Part shown: piece after piece, positions 33,901 to 45,954 of the stretch | Layout of the letters: each line of letters opens with the position of its first letter | Numbering within the stretch: position 1 is the stretch's first letter | Origin: Phragmites australis | Lineage: Eukaryota; Streptophyta; Magnoliopsida; Poales; Poaceae | Reading direction: 5' to 3' | NCBI RefSeq assembly: GCF_958298935.1 | Contig: NC_084936.1 | Location: forward strand, 4,657,501 to 4,721,500 | Length of the DNA stretch: 64,000 nt | Program-made: the position numbers and the translations under genes | The notes under the pieces: generated by a model | What the model saw: the letters and a program-made list of their open reading frames with translations, nothing else | What the model was told of the DNA's origin: nothing | Database searches by the model: none

Positions 33901-35073
33901 ACCACATTTCTGTAATAATAGAATATTAGGTAAATCTGTATGCCAGATAAAAAAATGGATTCCTTTATGCATGATACTTTGAACGATCATAAGTTATTCA
34001 ATATTCTTAGCTGACTACATGTGGGTGTTGAGCTTTCCATGGAAGGCCTTATTCTAGTAAAAAATTCTGATGTATATTCCCATAAATACATTAATTAATA
34101 AAGGTGTTCCTAACAAAGGAAATTATCAAGTACAAGCATGACAAATCATGCAAACTTTCTTCGTTTCAATTAATCCTATTTAGGCAATGCATATCATTTG
34201 GCAACTATATAAGCTTCTAAAATGACTTGACACGTTTTCTTTTCAATATAGATGAAGCAATTAGTTCAGGCATACATGAAGGAAATAAAATGGCGTGATG
34301 ACGGTTATGTGCCAGAAACAATGAGCGAACACCTTGAAGTTTCACTTATAAGCATTGGGGGTGTCGCGGTGCTATGTGCCGCATTTGTTGGAATGGGCGA
34401 TATAATAACAAAGGAGATCCTCGAATGGGTTTTGAGCGACGCTCAATTTGTTAAGGCTTTTGGTATATTTGTACGGCTCACCAATGATATTGTATCAACC
34501 AAGGTCTTCCTCTATCCTTAAACAAGTTTAATTTCATGCAGAAACTATTTATAAATTTGAACTCATTTAAACCTCTGGAATTAACTCATGCATATATCGG
34601 ATTCTGTTCGTAGGCATATAGATCACGTAGGTTCATGACAACGTTCCACGGTTTTAGTGAATGAAGATGGGCACGACTCCATACATAAAACTTTTCATAT
34701 GCATCCACAGAGTTTGGGATATCAAACTAGCAATTTTGTTAATAAAAATTCCTAACATCGTTTTAACTGCCACAATTTGCAGCGTGAGCAAACAGAGAAG
34801 CACTGTGTCTCCAATGTTCAGTGTTACATGAAGGAGCATGGAACAACATGGCATGATGCATGCCAAGAGATGAAAGAAGTTACTGAAGATACATGGAAGG
34901 ATATGATACAACAATCCCTTGTATTGACAGAACAACCAAAGGTCGTGCCACGGACAATTCTTGACTTTTCAAGAACTACAGATTACATTTACAAGACAGC
35001 TGATACATACACTGTTTCCCATACGATCAAAGATACGGTGAAATTGCTCTATGTGGATCCAATACCAATATGA
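30954..35073 (+). CDS. Sesquiterpene synthase (TPS-a), intact paralogue
   Basis: Seven exons: 30954-31076, 31915-32167, 32252-32615, 32701-32919, 33573-33708, 34252-34503, 34783-35073, giving 1638 bases and 545 residues. Exon lengths equal those of the upstream gene except for one extra codon in exon 7. All donors are GT. The N-terminus FHPTLWGDFFL again lacks RRx8W and a plastid peptide. R262-D-R264, DDTLD (299-303) and N443-D-I-V-S-T-K-R-E451 are intact. Residues around the active site differ from gene 1 (ITILDDTLDTYATTHE against ITILDDIMDTYSTTEE; ISIGGVAVLCAAFVGMGD against TTVGAFQLACSSFVGMGD), so a different product spectrum is likely. Intron 1 is 838 bases against 78 in gene 1 and carries unrelated AT-rich sequence. 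No frame defects seen. Confidence 0.93.
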
Positions 35074-35870
35074 AGCATGCTCATCTTCGTTACCAAGAAT
35101 ACCTGTATGAAGCTTGCTAAAAGGACGTATAAGTAATTGCCAACTATATTGTACTTCTTAAATAAGAACCAGTCATGTTCAAGGATGTGGCCTGGTGATA
35201 TTACAAAAGAAATGTATTTTGCTCCCTTTCAACATGTAACAACAGTACTAGTTGTTGTTTGCAGGAACTGTTGGAAAATAGAAATATGTTACCATCAAAT
35301 AAAATGTATTGTGTTTCCTCGCAAATAAATAAATAAAATGTATTGTGTTGTGTTGCACCCTCCAGTAATTGATAATATGTACCTCTTTCCTTCCATACAT
35401 TGCTCTGTGTCCAAACAATAACTCTACTTCAATTACAGAATAATGGTGCATGATGACAGCATAAGTGGTGATCCAAATTCATGGAAAATATGTTCGATAC
35501 CATCCACATGAGCTGTATCAACTATCAACGTGGAATGCCCACCTTCACAACTAAACTTTGTGTTTATCTAAAAAAGGTGGAACTTCGTGGTAGTTTTGAA
35601 TTGTACTGGAGCAAATGAAGAAACCAGGGAAGTCAAGCCAAGTAAACCAACCTGCTCACATTTATAAAAAAAAAGAAAAAAGAAAAATAAACAACCTGCT
35701 CAGCCGACATCGCCTGCTGGTTGCCTCGGCGAGCCATTAGAATATTCTAAACTGGTCACCGCCGGGATCTGAATCCCTCGGCTCTGCTCCTGGAGACATA
35801 AGACAGATAATACACGAACTCCTAGTCCTAAACCTTGAAGTACTACAAAATAATAACTATCTCCAACCAT
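35074..35870. other. 3' flank of terpene synthase gene 2
   Basis: AT-rich with repeated AAATAAA motifs near 35322-35336 that could serve as poly-A signals. No coding potential. The join to the CACTA-derived sequence lies somewhere in 35.5-35.9 kb and shows no terminal repeat. Confidence 0.5.
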
Positions 35871-35916
35871 ATTCTCTTTATTTTATTCCCTTCCTGATTC
35901 TGAGGGCATCTTGGTG

Positions 35917-38360
35917 TTACAGTTGATACATTTCATCGAAATGAATCCAGACTCCGGCGTCCCCGTGGAGGAAATCACAATGTCTGTATTGGAATGCGAA
36001 CATGCATCTATCGGCCTTCGACTGTTCCAAGTACCAGGCATGGAATCTCCGCATTTGGGTTGTTAGCTCCGACAGGGACTTGACTAGTAGTTCGCCAAGC
36101 TTAAATTGACATTTAGATTTTGCCTTTTCATCCTTGGACTCGTCATAAAGTGCTTCTTTTGTCAATCCGGCCTCATTTAGAAAGTTTTTTTTTCTAATAC
36201 TTCTTGTTGTTCTAGCGCTCTTTGTTTTTTTACCTTCTTGATTGATGCATTCCTCAACTATTTTTTACTCATGATACGCGCGTAGTTAGATTTTAGCGGT
36301 GGGTCCACAGATCTTGCCAAAGTTTCAAGAAACTTGGCGACTATTGCTGGATCGATAGCACTCTTCTCTGGCTCAATATGTTTGAAGTGTTCAGTGGCAT
36401 TCACTTTCCTTCTGATTTCCTCATCAGTTTTATCATAAGGCAGAGGAGATGGCGGCTTCTTAGATGCCGACTGCCGCTTCTTAGCTGCTGCTCGCTGCTA
36501 TGATGAAGTAGATTTCTGAGATGACATCGACTTCCGAGTTTGTGCAGGTGCTACCGGCTTCTGAAGTGGGATAGGCGGTGGCAGCTAAGGGGTTGGAGAT
36601 TTGGTGGCTGTGGAGGCGACGACGGAGGTGGGGATCTTCTGGGTGGCTGTGGAGGAGACAGCGGAGGAGGTGGAGAGCTTCTGGGTGGTTGTGGAGGCGA
36701 CAGCGGAGGAGGTGGAGATCCTTTGGGTGTGTCCGACGACTCTGAACTAGACCCAGACCCGTCTGTGTCTTCGCTAAATAATATGACGCGCTTGCACCAC
36801 AGGATGTAATGGCCTACATTTTTTGAGAGCCTTGTTTCCCCCGCCTCTCCAAGGTAATCCAGCTTGCATTTACGGTACTTATGTATTGCACTATCCACGC
36901 GTACCCTGGCGTATCCCTGTGGTATCGAACGACTGTTGAAGAGGGTCTCTTCCACCCATTGCTCTGCCAAACCCGTAGCCACTGTGGTGGGAACACCCAA
37001 GACTGGCACGACAAGCTTGCATGGTGTGCTTTCTGTGATGTCGTCCACAGGGTGACGGATTAAGGCTTCTCCTGGAAGCCCCGTGGACGTGCAGCTGCTC
37101 CGGGGACCACCAGGGATCGGCACCAAAGCATTATCTGCGATGACTAATAGCTCCTGCCTTGCTTGCTGCCTGGCTTGCTGCATAGCTGCTTCTATTTTTG
37201 CGTCTGTCATTCGTCTCTCCTCTGCAAGTTCTTCTTTTAGAATGGCCATCATTTCTGATATATTTTCTTTTCTTCGTTTCTTGTAAGTGTCGGTGTTTTG
37301 TTCGAATACGACCTTCCAAGGCCTCAAACCCTTGCCGCAGGTGTGACCAGTGTGCTCCTTATTTCCCAATGCCAAGGTTAGCTCGTCGTTCTCCCTGTAT
37401 GCCTGGAAAGAGCCCTAGGAACACTGGACGTGGGCATCTCAAATCTTCTTCGAGACTTCCAATTCTCGTTCACTTTTGAAGCATAACCTGCTATCAGTCG
37501 CAAGAGTTACCCCTCTCCCATACAGGTAGTTCTTCACTCGTGGAATCCACTCAAGTGTCACAGGTGTGACACCGCTTTTAGTTACGTCTTCTTCCATCTT
37601 CTCCCACTCGTCAAGTTTCCTAAAGTACCCGTGCGAGCCGGTTCTGTGGGGGTATAAGTTCTTCTAGGAGTTGGTCTTGTTTGCTTCACTTATCTTTTTT
37701 GCTTCCTCCAAATCCCTATACTTCACGAAATCATTCCAAAAATCTTTCACCATCGAATAATCATCCCAGTCCGGTGTTCGCCCCTTAAAGTATTAATCTC
37801 TGTACAATTTACCCTTAAAATTCTTAAAAATTCTGCCCATTATTACTAAGGCATGATGCTTCGCTATGGCCATGTTTCATCCTTCAAGGTACTCGAACTT
37901 TTGCGACAACTGCCCCACATAAAATCCTTGATGCTATCGGGAACCACCCACTTGTCACCTCGTTTGCCTCTCCAAGTTCTATAAGTGATTGCGATGTGGT
38001 CCCTTACGAGACACCTGCATACTGTCTTGAACAACCCGAGTACATCTAGAGGTTTTATAGGCTCCCCGGCTGAATCGACCTTCATGATGACAAAACGTTC
38101 CTCAGGCATCTTGCTGGGAACTCGGCCACGCCTCGGTTCTTTGGACGACTGACCATCCCGCGCAGCATCAGTGATCGGAGACGAGAGCGCATCATCAGTG
38201 ATTGGACTCTCCAGAGCATCAGTGTCAGGTTGATTCAAGTTGAGGTATGCATTCGGGCTTCGTTCCAGAGCATCATCCGAGACTGGATTCTAGTTAGAGG
38301 AAGGGCCTTGTATTGGTGGGCACGTCCGTGGGCGGTGACTTGATTTTGTACGTGTCATTC
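35917..38360 (-). pseudogene. CACTA companion protein, second copy
   Basis: Three pieces in order on the minus strand. 38360-37864: Transposase_24-like core (PEERFVIMKVDSAGEPIKP, CLVRDHIAITYRTWRGKRG). 37375-36551: VDDITESTPCKLVVPVLGV, SIPQGYARVRVDSA, NVGHYILWCKRVILF, then a Pro/Ser repeat region of PPPPLSPPQPP units. 36165-35917: FKLGELLVKSLSELTTQMRR, FLHGDAGVWIHFDEMYQL, ending in a stop. Each block aligns with the copy at 397-2973. Between them are stops and frame shifts (for example about 37800 and 36480), so it is inactive. Confidence 0.8.
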
Positions 38361-39344
38361 CTACATAAAAATTCCATCTATTCAAATTTGTTGCAACATC
38401 GACATTAGCATATATGACAGCTAGTTGATACATCAAGAAATAGCAACTAGTAGATTATGCTTAAATGCATCAAATAGACATTTCAGCATACTACTTAGGA
38501 TGACCAAATAAGAGAACACTAGCTGAATGGCCCGTGCGTTGCTACGGTAAAACAAAACAACTCTTGCAACCAACGGGGTTACCAAATAAGAGAACACCAG
38601 TCCACCAACTAATCATTCAGTAAATCACATTGATTGCGCTAGTAAAATTTAAGGAAACAAAGAGTAAAGTGCACATAACAATGAAGCTATATGATTAACA
38701 TTTGCTCACATAAATAACTTGTCTCAATTTACATCATTGCAAAGAATTGTGTGAAACTGCCACTAAAGTTACTAAAGTACGAGGGAGAATCAAGCGACAC
38801 AACACTTGGAAACCCAAGTACACACTAAAGGTCTACAATATGTGAACACTCACAAGAATAGTTGTTTGATTGAACAAAAAAAATGAACTACACTCAAGAT
38901 CTCATCTACGTAGCAATGATACATAAGCACAATCAGATGTTCCAAACACATTCCCGAGTAGCTGAGTCTCATCTGTAGAGGCAGAAGATACCATGGAACC
39001 GTCAGGGCTCTACAAAATAACCAAAAGGTATAGCAACTATTCTCTAGAAAATATTTATGATTCTCGAGGCAAAAAATTATTAGTTATTGGAACTGAATAC
39101 TGAACACTGAAAACTATTTCTTAAAGTTTTATTAATCCAGCTCATCTCTGGTAGACAACAGCATCATCAGGAAATCATCAATAGAATGAATTATAAAAGG
39201 CATGCAAGCAGAGACATATGCTAGTTTCTAGGGTCATAAAAGGAACATAAATGGGAGCTTGAAAGCAAAGTATTTAATTAAACATATCTTAATAGAGTAC
39301 AAAACACATATTGATCAGGTCCATACAAGCATTATACATTCAAA
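38361..39344. other. Non-coding CACTA interior
   Basis: AT-rich. A TGAATGGCCCGTGCGTTGCT motif near 38524, common as a grass repeat end in my experience, may mark a small insertion. Position 39311 (TGATCAGGTCCATA) aligns with 3120 in the first element. Confidence 0.35.
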
Positions 39345-39716
39345 TTACGCATCAGATTCACTCGGCAACCACCAGTACTCATCAGTATCATCGCCTGTCA
39401 TCAACCTCTCAGGAACGTTGTAGTCATAAGGAACAACGTAGTTCGGGTCCACGCTAGAATGTGCATCATCGCCCTCAAGGTGGCCAACATCTTGATGGTC
39501 CAGCAATTCGGCCGATTGAATGGCCAACTTTTGAAGGCTGTTCACTACCTCCTCAAGTTGGACTACAAGCCGGTTCGCATCCATGGAGCACTTGCACGAA
39601 CATGGATCGAAGCTTTCGTTAGCTATCTTTCTTAGGTCTACAACTATATCATCGATCTTTTTTATGGTCCATGCCCATTCATCAGTCATTGTTCTACAAC
39701 CATCCAAAAGAAGCAT
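39345..39716 (-). CDS. Unrecognised 123-aa ORF of the CACTA element
   Basis: An open frame on the minus strand with helical heptad-like segments (WTIKKIDDIVVDLRKIANE, LVVQLEEVVNSLQKLAIQ), a CSCKC motif and an acidic, Tyr-rich tail (VVPYDYNVPERLMTGDD). It lies directly downstream of a nested CACTA insertion point, and its own 5' end may be cut by that insertion. The corresponding place in the first element has been replaced. I do not know the function. Confidence 0.4.
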   Translation of the reverse strand: MLLLDGCRTMTDEWAWTIKKIDDIVVDLRKIANESFDPCSCKCSMDANRLVVQLEEVVNSLQKLAIQSAELLDHQDVGHLEGDDAHSSVDPNYVVPYDYNVPERLMTGDDTDEYWWLPSESDA

Positions 39717-39776
39717 GTTTTATCTGAATCTTATAGGAAAACAACAGTTTTTTCAGTTAACAAGGATAGGATAACA

Positions 39777-40641
39777 CACTACTACAGAATCAGCTTTATA
39801 TGCCGATCCATCACTGCCGATTCGTAAGCCGCGCGTAAATAATCTGTCATCATGGCTTACGAACCAACAGTGATAAGGGGCATCACTGTCGGCCGATTGC
39901 TTGAGCCAGCAGTGATGCCCAAATCGATCATCACTGCCGGTTAAAGCGACGGACCGACGGTGATCCTAGTGCCAGACCCGAAATATTTATTGGATTCAAT
40001 TGTTTGTTCAGGTCCTCGTGTCCTCGCGTCCGCTCGCGTCCCGTAAAAAATGCTAAGTCTCATAGCCCCCCTCTCTCTCTCTCGTTCCCCATTGCTATAT
40101 CTTCTCTCTCTCATTCACCACCGTACCGCCCCTTTCCTCTCTCTCATACGCCTAGATGAGATCCACAGCGACCTCCACGGCGAGCATGGTGGCGAGGAGA
40201 TCCACGGCGAGCGCGGCGACGAGGGGATCCACGGCAAGCACAGCGGTGAGGAGATCCATGGCGAGCACGGCGGCAAGAGATCCATGGTGAGCTCGAGCAT
40301 AGCGGCGAGGTGATCCATGGCAAGCACGGTGGCGAGGAGATCCACGGCGAGCACAGCGGCGAGGAGATTCAGGCAACCATGGCGACCACCACGGCGATCT
40401 CATCGACAAGGAGCTCAACCACAGCGACCTCCATGGCAAGCATGGCTGTGAGGAGATCCAGGCGACCACGACGGCATGAGAGGGTTGGTCCCAGGTCTCG
40501 CGCATTCTCGGCTAGCTTGTTCTGTGAATGTTCTTGGCTAGCTTGTTCTGTGATTGCTTGTTCTGTTGCGTACTGTCGGTTCCAAAACCGGTAGTGAAAG
40601 CTAGTTTGAAACCGGCAGTGAATGGCTATTTTGTAGTAGTG
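39777..40641. mobile_element. Non-autonomous CACTA element with TSD ACA
   Basis: Begins CACTACTACAGAATC and ends TTTTGTAGTAGTG, flanked by exact ACA (39774-39776, 40642-40644). Subterminal repeats are of ATCACTGCCGGTT and AACCGGCAGTGA type. The 865-bp interior contains tandem GGCGAGGAGATCCACGGCGA units of about 30 bases (40150-40460), which create repetitive frames on both strands that I do not regard as genes. Confidence 0.92.
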
Positions 40642-40644
40642 ACA

Positions 40645-41084
40645 ATTAACAAGGATTGACAATGCAAGAATCACACAATTCCATATAGCTCTCTAATTTG
40701 AAAGACACATAAACATAATAGGTTGAGTATGCATATATGCTTGCCTTGATCACACAATTCGTCAATGACCAGCTCGGATTCAATCACGTGCACGGGATCA
40801 ACGCTCTCCGGTTCGTCAGTCTCTAAAAGAATGAAATGGTGCAATGTAAGAGAATGATGGTCATGACATGAAAGTATGAGGTGTATATATACTATGACGA
40901 GACTTGATGTTTTAGAAATAAAATTTATATGTGCTTGTGTATATATTCTGTGATAAAACTTGACGTCTTGTAAATTAAATTTATATGTGTGTGTCTATAA
41001 ATATACCGTATACTATTGCCAGCAACGGCCAAAATTTAAAAATTCCATGATATTAGCGGCAACCACCACATTTTGAAAAGGGCG
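40645..41084. other. Non-coding sequence between nested element and CACTA right end
   Basis: AT-rich, contains an imperfect duplication of about 60 bases (40895-40950 against 40957-41005, around ACTTGATGTTTTA and ACTTGACGTCTTG). No gene seen. Confidence 0.4.
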
Positions 41085-41312
41085 GGAAATACCTATCAGT
41101 ACCGGTCGGTAAAAAAAACCGGCACTGATAGTACACATATCAGTCAGTGCCGGTTTGTTTTTACCAACCGGTACTGATAATGATTTTCAGTATCGGTTCT
41201 ATACCCGACGCTGATAGTCTGTGACTATCAGTGCTGAGTAATCAGTGTCGGTTCAAAACCTGCCTCTGATAGTGATTTTGAACCGACACTGATGAGGGTA
41301 TCTGCAGTAGTG

Positions 41313-42217
41313 TGGTGGAAGGAGCTCAATGTCGAATAAAACTTGAGTGTTGTTAGAGATAGGAGTGTTGAAATGCATTTCTGGATGAATTATTGGGGGG
41401 CATGTCATGAGCCTCAATATTCTTACTCCCGGATTATACTTGCAAAGATGATGGCTTTTATTACTGTACATAATAGATTATTTCATCGGCACATGTGCTA
41501 CCACTGAAGAGTGCATGCAACTAGCAGAAGCAATTTTCAGGTCAGTTATCCTTCGACTACTCATATGTTTTACTTATTTATTGAATGTATAACCATATTA
41601 AACATCTGAATGTATATTTAGTATTTGGTATCAATTTATGTTTACTAAGTACTTGGTATTTATCTTTACTCAACATTTATTGATGTATATCATGTTTTGA
41701 TTTAATAGAAGGGGACTACTGGTTGAACAGGATGTAAAGCGGAAAAACAAATATACCTCTCTTATTTTTTATAATTTAAACCATCAGAGAAAAAGAAAAA
41801 TAGAAAAATATTAAACAAGCCCCAACATATAAGCATAGAGGAACCAGGATCTGCAGTAGTATTCCTCAAATTATTTGAACATGTGAAATTTTCATATCTG
41901 TTATATTATATTTATCATTTGAATAGAATGTGACATTAATTAGTCTTGAACTGTATAAAAAAAACCCGTTATTGTTTATAGAAGTATCTGTAGATGATAA
42001 TGTAAAAGAAAACTATTCAAATTTCTAGGAATAATCTGACACAAGTGTTCAGTTAGCATAATGTTGCTAATATGCAGGTGGGATGAGAGTACAATAGCTT
42101 TGCTTCCAAAATACGTAAGGGATTTCTACTTGTATTTATTGAAGACATTTCGTTCATTTGAGGATGAACTAGGAACTGACCGTGTGTTTTATTTAAAAAA
42201 GGTGGTAAGTATTTAAA
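41313..42217 (+). pseudogene. Terpene synthase fragment (exon 4, intron 4, exon 5)
   Basis: Exon 4 (41313-41540) and exon 5 (42078-42204) match gene 2 best, with GT donors and AG acceptor kept. Exon 4 has an early TAA, a six-base insertion near 41390 and a frame shift that destroys the DDxxD motif (sequence reads GTACATAATAGATTA there). Exon 5 lacks nine bases but keeps ALLPKYVRDFYLYLLKTF. Intron 4 contains a 230-base segment repeated at 45955-46195. The left edge is the CACTA tip at 41312 and intron 5 is split by another CACTA at 42218. No exon 1-3, 6 or 7 is present. Confidence 0.9.
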
Positions 42218-43639
42218 CACTGCCACAAAATGAAAATTTCGTGAGGGTTGGAAACCCTAAAAAAAATACCATAAACCGCCACGAAAATGATTCATGAGGG
42301 TAAACCGTTAGGCAACAACCCTCATGAATCAAACGGCACGGAAATCATGTTTTCTTGATAGTTGACCGCTAGGAATTATTTTCTTGGCGGGAGTTCGTGA
42401 CGGTCATCGTCACGAAAGAGAGGACATCATTAGGCTTTCATAGAGATTTTTTGTGATGGTCAGACATCATGAAAACAAATTCATGATGGTTTTGAATCCT
42501 CACGAAAATGTATGTGACCAACAAGATAATGGATATTTCATGACGGCTGAACCCTCATGAAAATATACGTGACCTACATGATAAATTAAATTTCATGACG
42601 GCCCAACCCTCACGAAAACTAGAATAACCTACATGATCATTATATTTCATGACAATCAAACCCTCACAAAAATGGCCGTGGACAGCAAGACATTTATTAT
42701 TTTGTGATGGCTAAACCCTCACAAAAATGGCCGTGGACAGCAAGACATCATGAAAATCAGTGTAACCACCATGTAAATCAGCTCACCATTAGCCATCAAT
42801 TCATATTAATTCACTCAAATCTCATTTTAAGGCACACATACACATGTACTCATCATAATAATCTCATTCCAGCACACACAATCATTAGTGAGGAACAACA
42901 ATTACAATAACTTAGAAAGACGACAATGTCGATCATTGCAAGTCATAGTTGCTCAAGTATTACCAGTCCTACATTAATTAAGTTGTAGTATATGCAATAC
43001 AAATCATACCAAAATACCAAAAAGTTAGCACACTCGGTCTTTCATCAATGCAGGTTTGAACCAAAAGCACCAGAGTCTGGTTCCACCTAGCAAACTCAGT
43101 CTTGCATCAACTTAGTTTGAACCAAAAGTACTAGAGGCTGGTTCCAACCCCTCCATGACATCAATTGGTGTTATGATTAGGTGCAGTGCCATATTCTTTT
43201 TCAGCCATGCCAACCTCATCGCTGCCACCATTCTCCTCACAATCCATGTCATCGTGGCCCTCTTCACCATCCATGTCGCAGCCCTCGTCACTATACATGC
43301 CATCACTGCCCCCTGAGCATCCGTGTCATTGCCATTGCTGTGCATATCATCTGGGTGTGAGGGTGCGTGCAATGAACCAGACCCCTGAAAAAGGTATTGT
43401 TGTGCTTAGAATCTTGGTGCATTGCCATTGTAAAAGAAAATACTGGCAAAAATAAACATGCATCCGGTCCAAATTAAATACACAAGTGTCTTTTTTTAGT
43501 GTGATGCATGACAAGTACAAACAAGCAAGAAAAACGAAGTAGTTGTTATATGTAGCTTGATATTGTTTCAATTGGTACAAGAACAGAAGAGGAACAACTA
43601 AGCTTTGATTCTTCTATTTTGTACAAGCAAGCAACAAAC

Positions 43640-44660
43640 TAAAGATTGAATGGAGTAACAAACACTGGCCAATATGAGTAGGGAGCTGCACTCTAACTGA
43701 AGGGCGTGAAACCATCCGTTGAAAAAGCAAGCCTCACATTTCTACATTCACTAGCAAAATTTGGAAAGTCTTCCTCAAATTGTTACCACGCTTCTCCATC
43801 ACAGGGGTGCACCATCTTACTGGATGGGGACCGCTTGTGAGACCGTATTAGCTTTAATTTGCCATCTTCATTTGCTCATATAACCTTTGTAGTCTATCTT
43901 TAATGGGAAGGTACCACAACACTTTACGTGGGACTCTATTCAGGCCTTCCTCATAGCGAGAGGTCCCACAAACATCACACTTATCTTTAATTTCATTATC
44001 TTTATAGTAAAGCTTGCAGTTGTTATAACAAACATCAATTTTGATATATGATATACCAAGATCCTTTAATAGTTTCTTTGACTAAAGTCCTTCGGCTACT
44101 TAGATTCTGGAGGCAAAAGTTCATGGATTAACTGCAAGTTTGCTTCAAAGTGTGCAACTAACATGTTGTATTGTGCTTTTAAAGCTAGTAAGCTTGCTAC
44201 AACAGAAAGAGATGAATGTGTTGTGTTTTCATGCACTGCTTGATTAGCACTCGTACCCATCCGATAATAAGCTTGGGCAGATGCCGTTGGCTCCTCATCG
44301 ATTCTCGATGTATGATTACCACCTAGGTCAACTAACATATCACCCATGCAGTCAGTTTCACTATAACCCTCAACATGTGCATCTTCAACATGACTATCAA
44401 CAAAGCTCTCACCATGTGCTGTCCAAGTTTTGTAGTCATACCAAAACCCAAATTTACACAAGTGCATCTATATAGTAAACCTTTTATGCCTAACACAATT
44501 CCGGCACAATGCGCAAGGGCACTTAATTCTTCCACCTTCAACTAGATTAGGCATGTAGAATGCATGGTCTAGAAAATTGATTAGTGTACTCAATCCAATC
44601 ATTAGCAGGAGCTTTCCTCCAAGACCATCCAGTGTACATCCACTCACGGTCTGCCATTAA
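43640..44660 (-). pseudogene. TNP2: TNP2 transposase N-terminal fragment
   Basis: From ATG at 44660 (MADREWMYTGWSWRKAPAND) through a Cys-rich block to MHLCKFGFWYDYKTWTAHGE, the transposase-associated domain is clear. Further left come a Gln/Ala-rich stretch and KIDVCYNNCKLYYKDNE, CDVCGTSRYEE, RVPRKVLWYLPIKDRLQRLY, the first part of the TNP2 core. In-frame stops and shifts occur (near 44550, 44100 and 43860). The catalytic half is missing, so the element could move only in trans. Confidence 0.8.
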
Positions 44661-44729
44661 TTTGTTCTGTTTTAAAAAGATAAGCGAAACGACATTTTTA
44701 GTTTCACAATAAGTTAACACATCTATCAA

Positions 44730-45600
44730 TAACCAATTTGCACTACTAACTAATAGGAACTAGATCAAACACTATGATATTGCATTTACTTGTATTTGAA
44801 ATTGACCACATTTCATATGCATCCACAACCACAATACAAGCAACCAGCATCCATAAATCTGAACACTACAATGAAGAACATCGTGACACTACTAGTACTC
44901 AATAATCCATTCGAGAAATCACATTGATTTACTCAATACACTATAGAAATTAGGATGACCTACCTTCAGATCTCCGAGAGCGGGCCGTCTCAGTCACAAT
45001 GCTAGCTTGTGAGCCGTCGAGACACGCACAACTAGGCGGGTGAGGATTTGGGGATGACCGACCCTCCTTCACTCCTAGATCAACACTAGCCACCGGCTCC
45101 TTCACCCCTAGATGGTGCAGCTTCACTCTTGTCCCAACCAAACCCCCACGTGCCTCCTTCGCTGCCACTCCACTTGCTTTGACCCATTGCCGCCACGTCT
45201 CTACCAATCACCCTCCCCTATATCCGCATCTCACGAGCACATCCACCTGCCAATGAGATCGGTGCGCCGACTGTGGATGGAGGGGCCGGCATGTTTGACT
45301 GCCGAATTAGGGGCAATTTGGGATTGATGAGGATGGAGGGGATGGTGGATTTGGGATTGAGGAGGATTGGGGGCAGCCTGGTTGGCAGCGATTGGGGGTG
45401 GCCTGGTTGGCGGTGTTACGTCAGAGAAACTCGAGAGAGATGGCGCAACAAGAAATTGTCTACACCGAGTGGGCTGTTATGAGCAGCCGTGTTTTCTCTT
45501 CTTCTTTTTTGCCTACAACATGCAGAAGCGAAACTAATAGTGGTGCGGACACGAAATAATGCGTGGGAGACAAAAAGAAGTGGCGTAGATGTAGACATAA
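44730..45600. other. 5' flank of the TNP2 fragment
   Basis: Contains GC-rich patches (44960-45420) with short frames on both strands, none recognised. A GGATTGGGGGCAGCCTGGTTGG-type repeat near 45365-45410 occurs twice. Confidence 0.35.
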
Positions 45601-45954
45601 GCTAATTTCCTATAGGTTTAAGGCAACTCCCAAGAAAAACATTAATTTTCATGGCGGTTCGATAAACTCTCATGATTAATGTATATTTTCATGGGGGTGC
45701 ATAGATACCCACCATGAAAAAGTATTATCGTGGCGGTGCAGGAGTGCCCTTATGATAAAGAGGCCATTATCCTGTAGGTTCAATATGCCTCTCACAAAAA
45801 TTGACCCCCCTCACGAAATTTCTATTTTGTGGTAGTGAATGTTGTCTATCAAGTGAGTGCATATTGACGTTATCAACTACTAAATTGTTTAGATGCACCA
45901 CAAAAGTAGCTATCCTCCTAGAAATAAATCGATTGCAATTGAACATTATCATGA

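Larger units (their letters stand above)
35880..41312 (-). mobile_element. Second CACTA remnant, TNP2 lost, right end in terpene synthase pseudogene
   Basis: Carries a second copy of the CACTA companion gene (35917-38360) and an ORF at 39345-39716. Its right end (41085-41312) has five or more ACCGGCACTGATA-type repeats and finishes ...CTGCAGTAGTG at 41312. The next bases, TGGTGGAAGGAGCTC, are the start of terpene synthase exon 4, so insertion was at the very edge of that exon. TNP2, present at the matching place in the first element, is missing. No left tip was found and the companion gene is cut at its C-terminus near 35.9 kb. Confidence 0.75.
42218..45837 (-). mobile_element. Third CACTA element, internally deleted, TIR CACTRCCACAAAAT
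   Basis: Begins CACTGCCACAAAATGAAAAT and ends ATTTCTATTTTGTGGTAGTG, good inverted ends. Flanking triplets AAA and AAT match at two of three. Subterminal repeats are of the CCCTCACGAAAAT / TTTCATGACGG type, many copies at 42230-42750 and a few at 45640-45800. The interior has the N-terminal part of a TNP2 transposase on the minus strand. It lies inside intron 5 of the terpene synthase pseudogene. Confidence 0.88.

Noticed and set aside
36540..36809. Glycine-rich 89-codon frame on the plus strand
   Set aside because: It is the shadow of the proline-rich repeat of the minus-strand CACTA protein.
40050..40674. Repetitive frames in both strands
   Set aside because: Produced by a tandem repeat inside a non-autonomous CACTA element.
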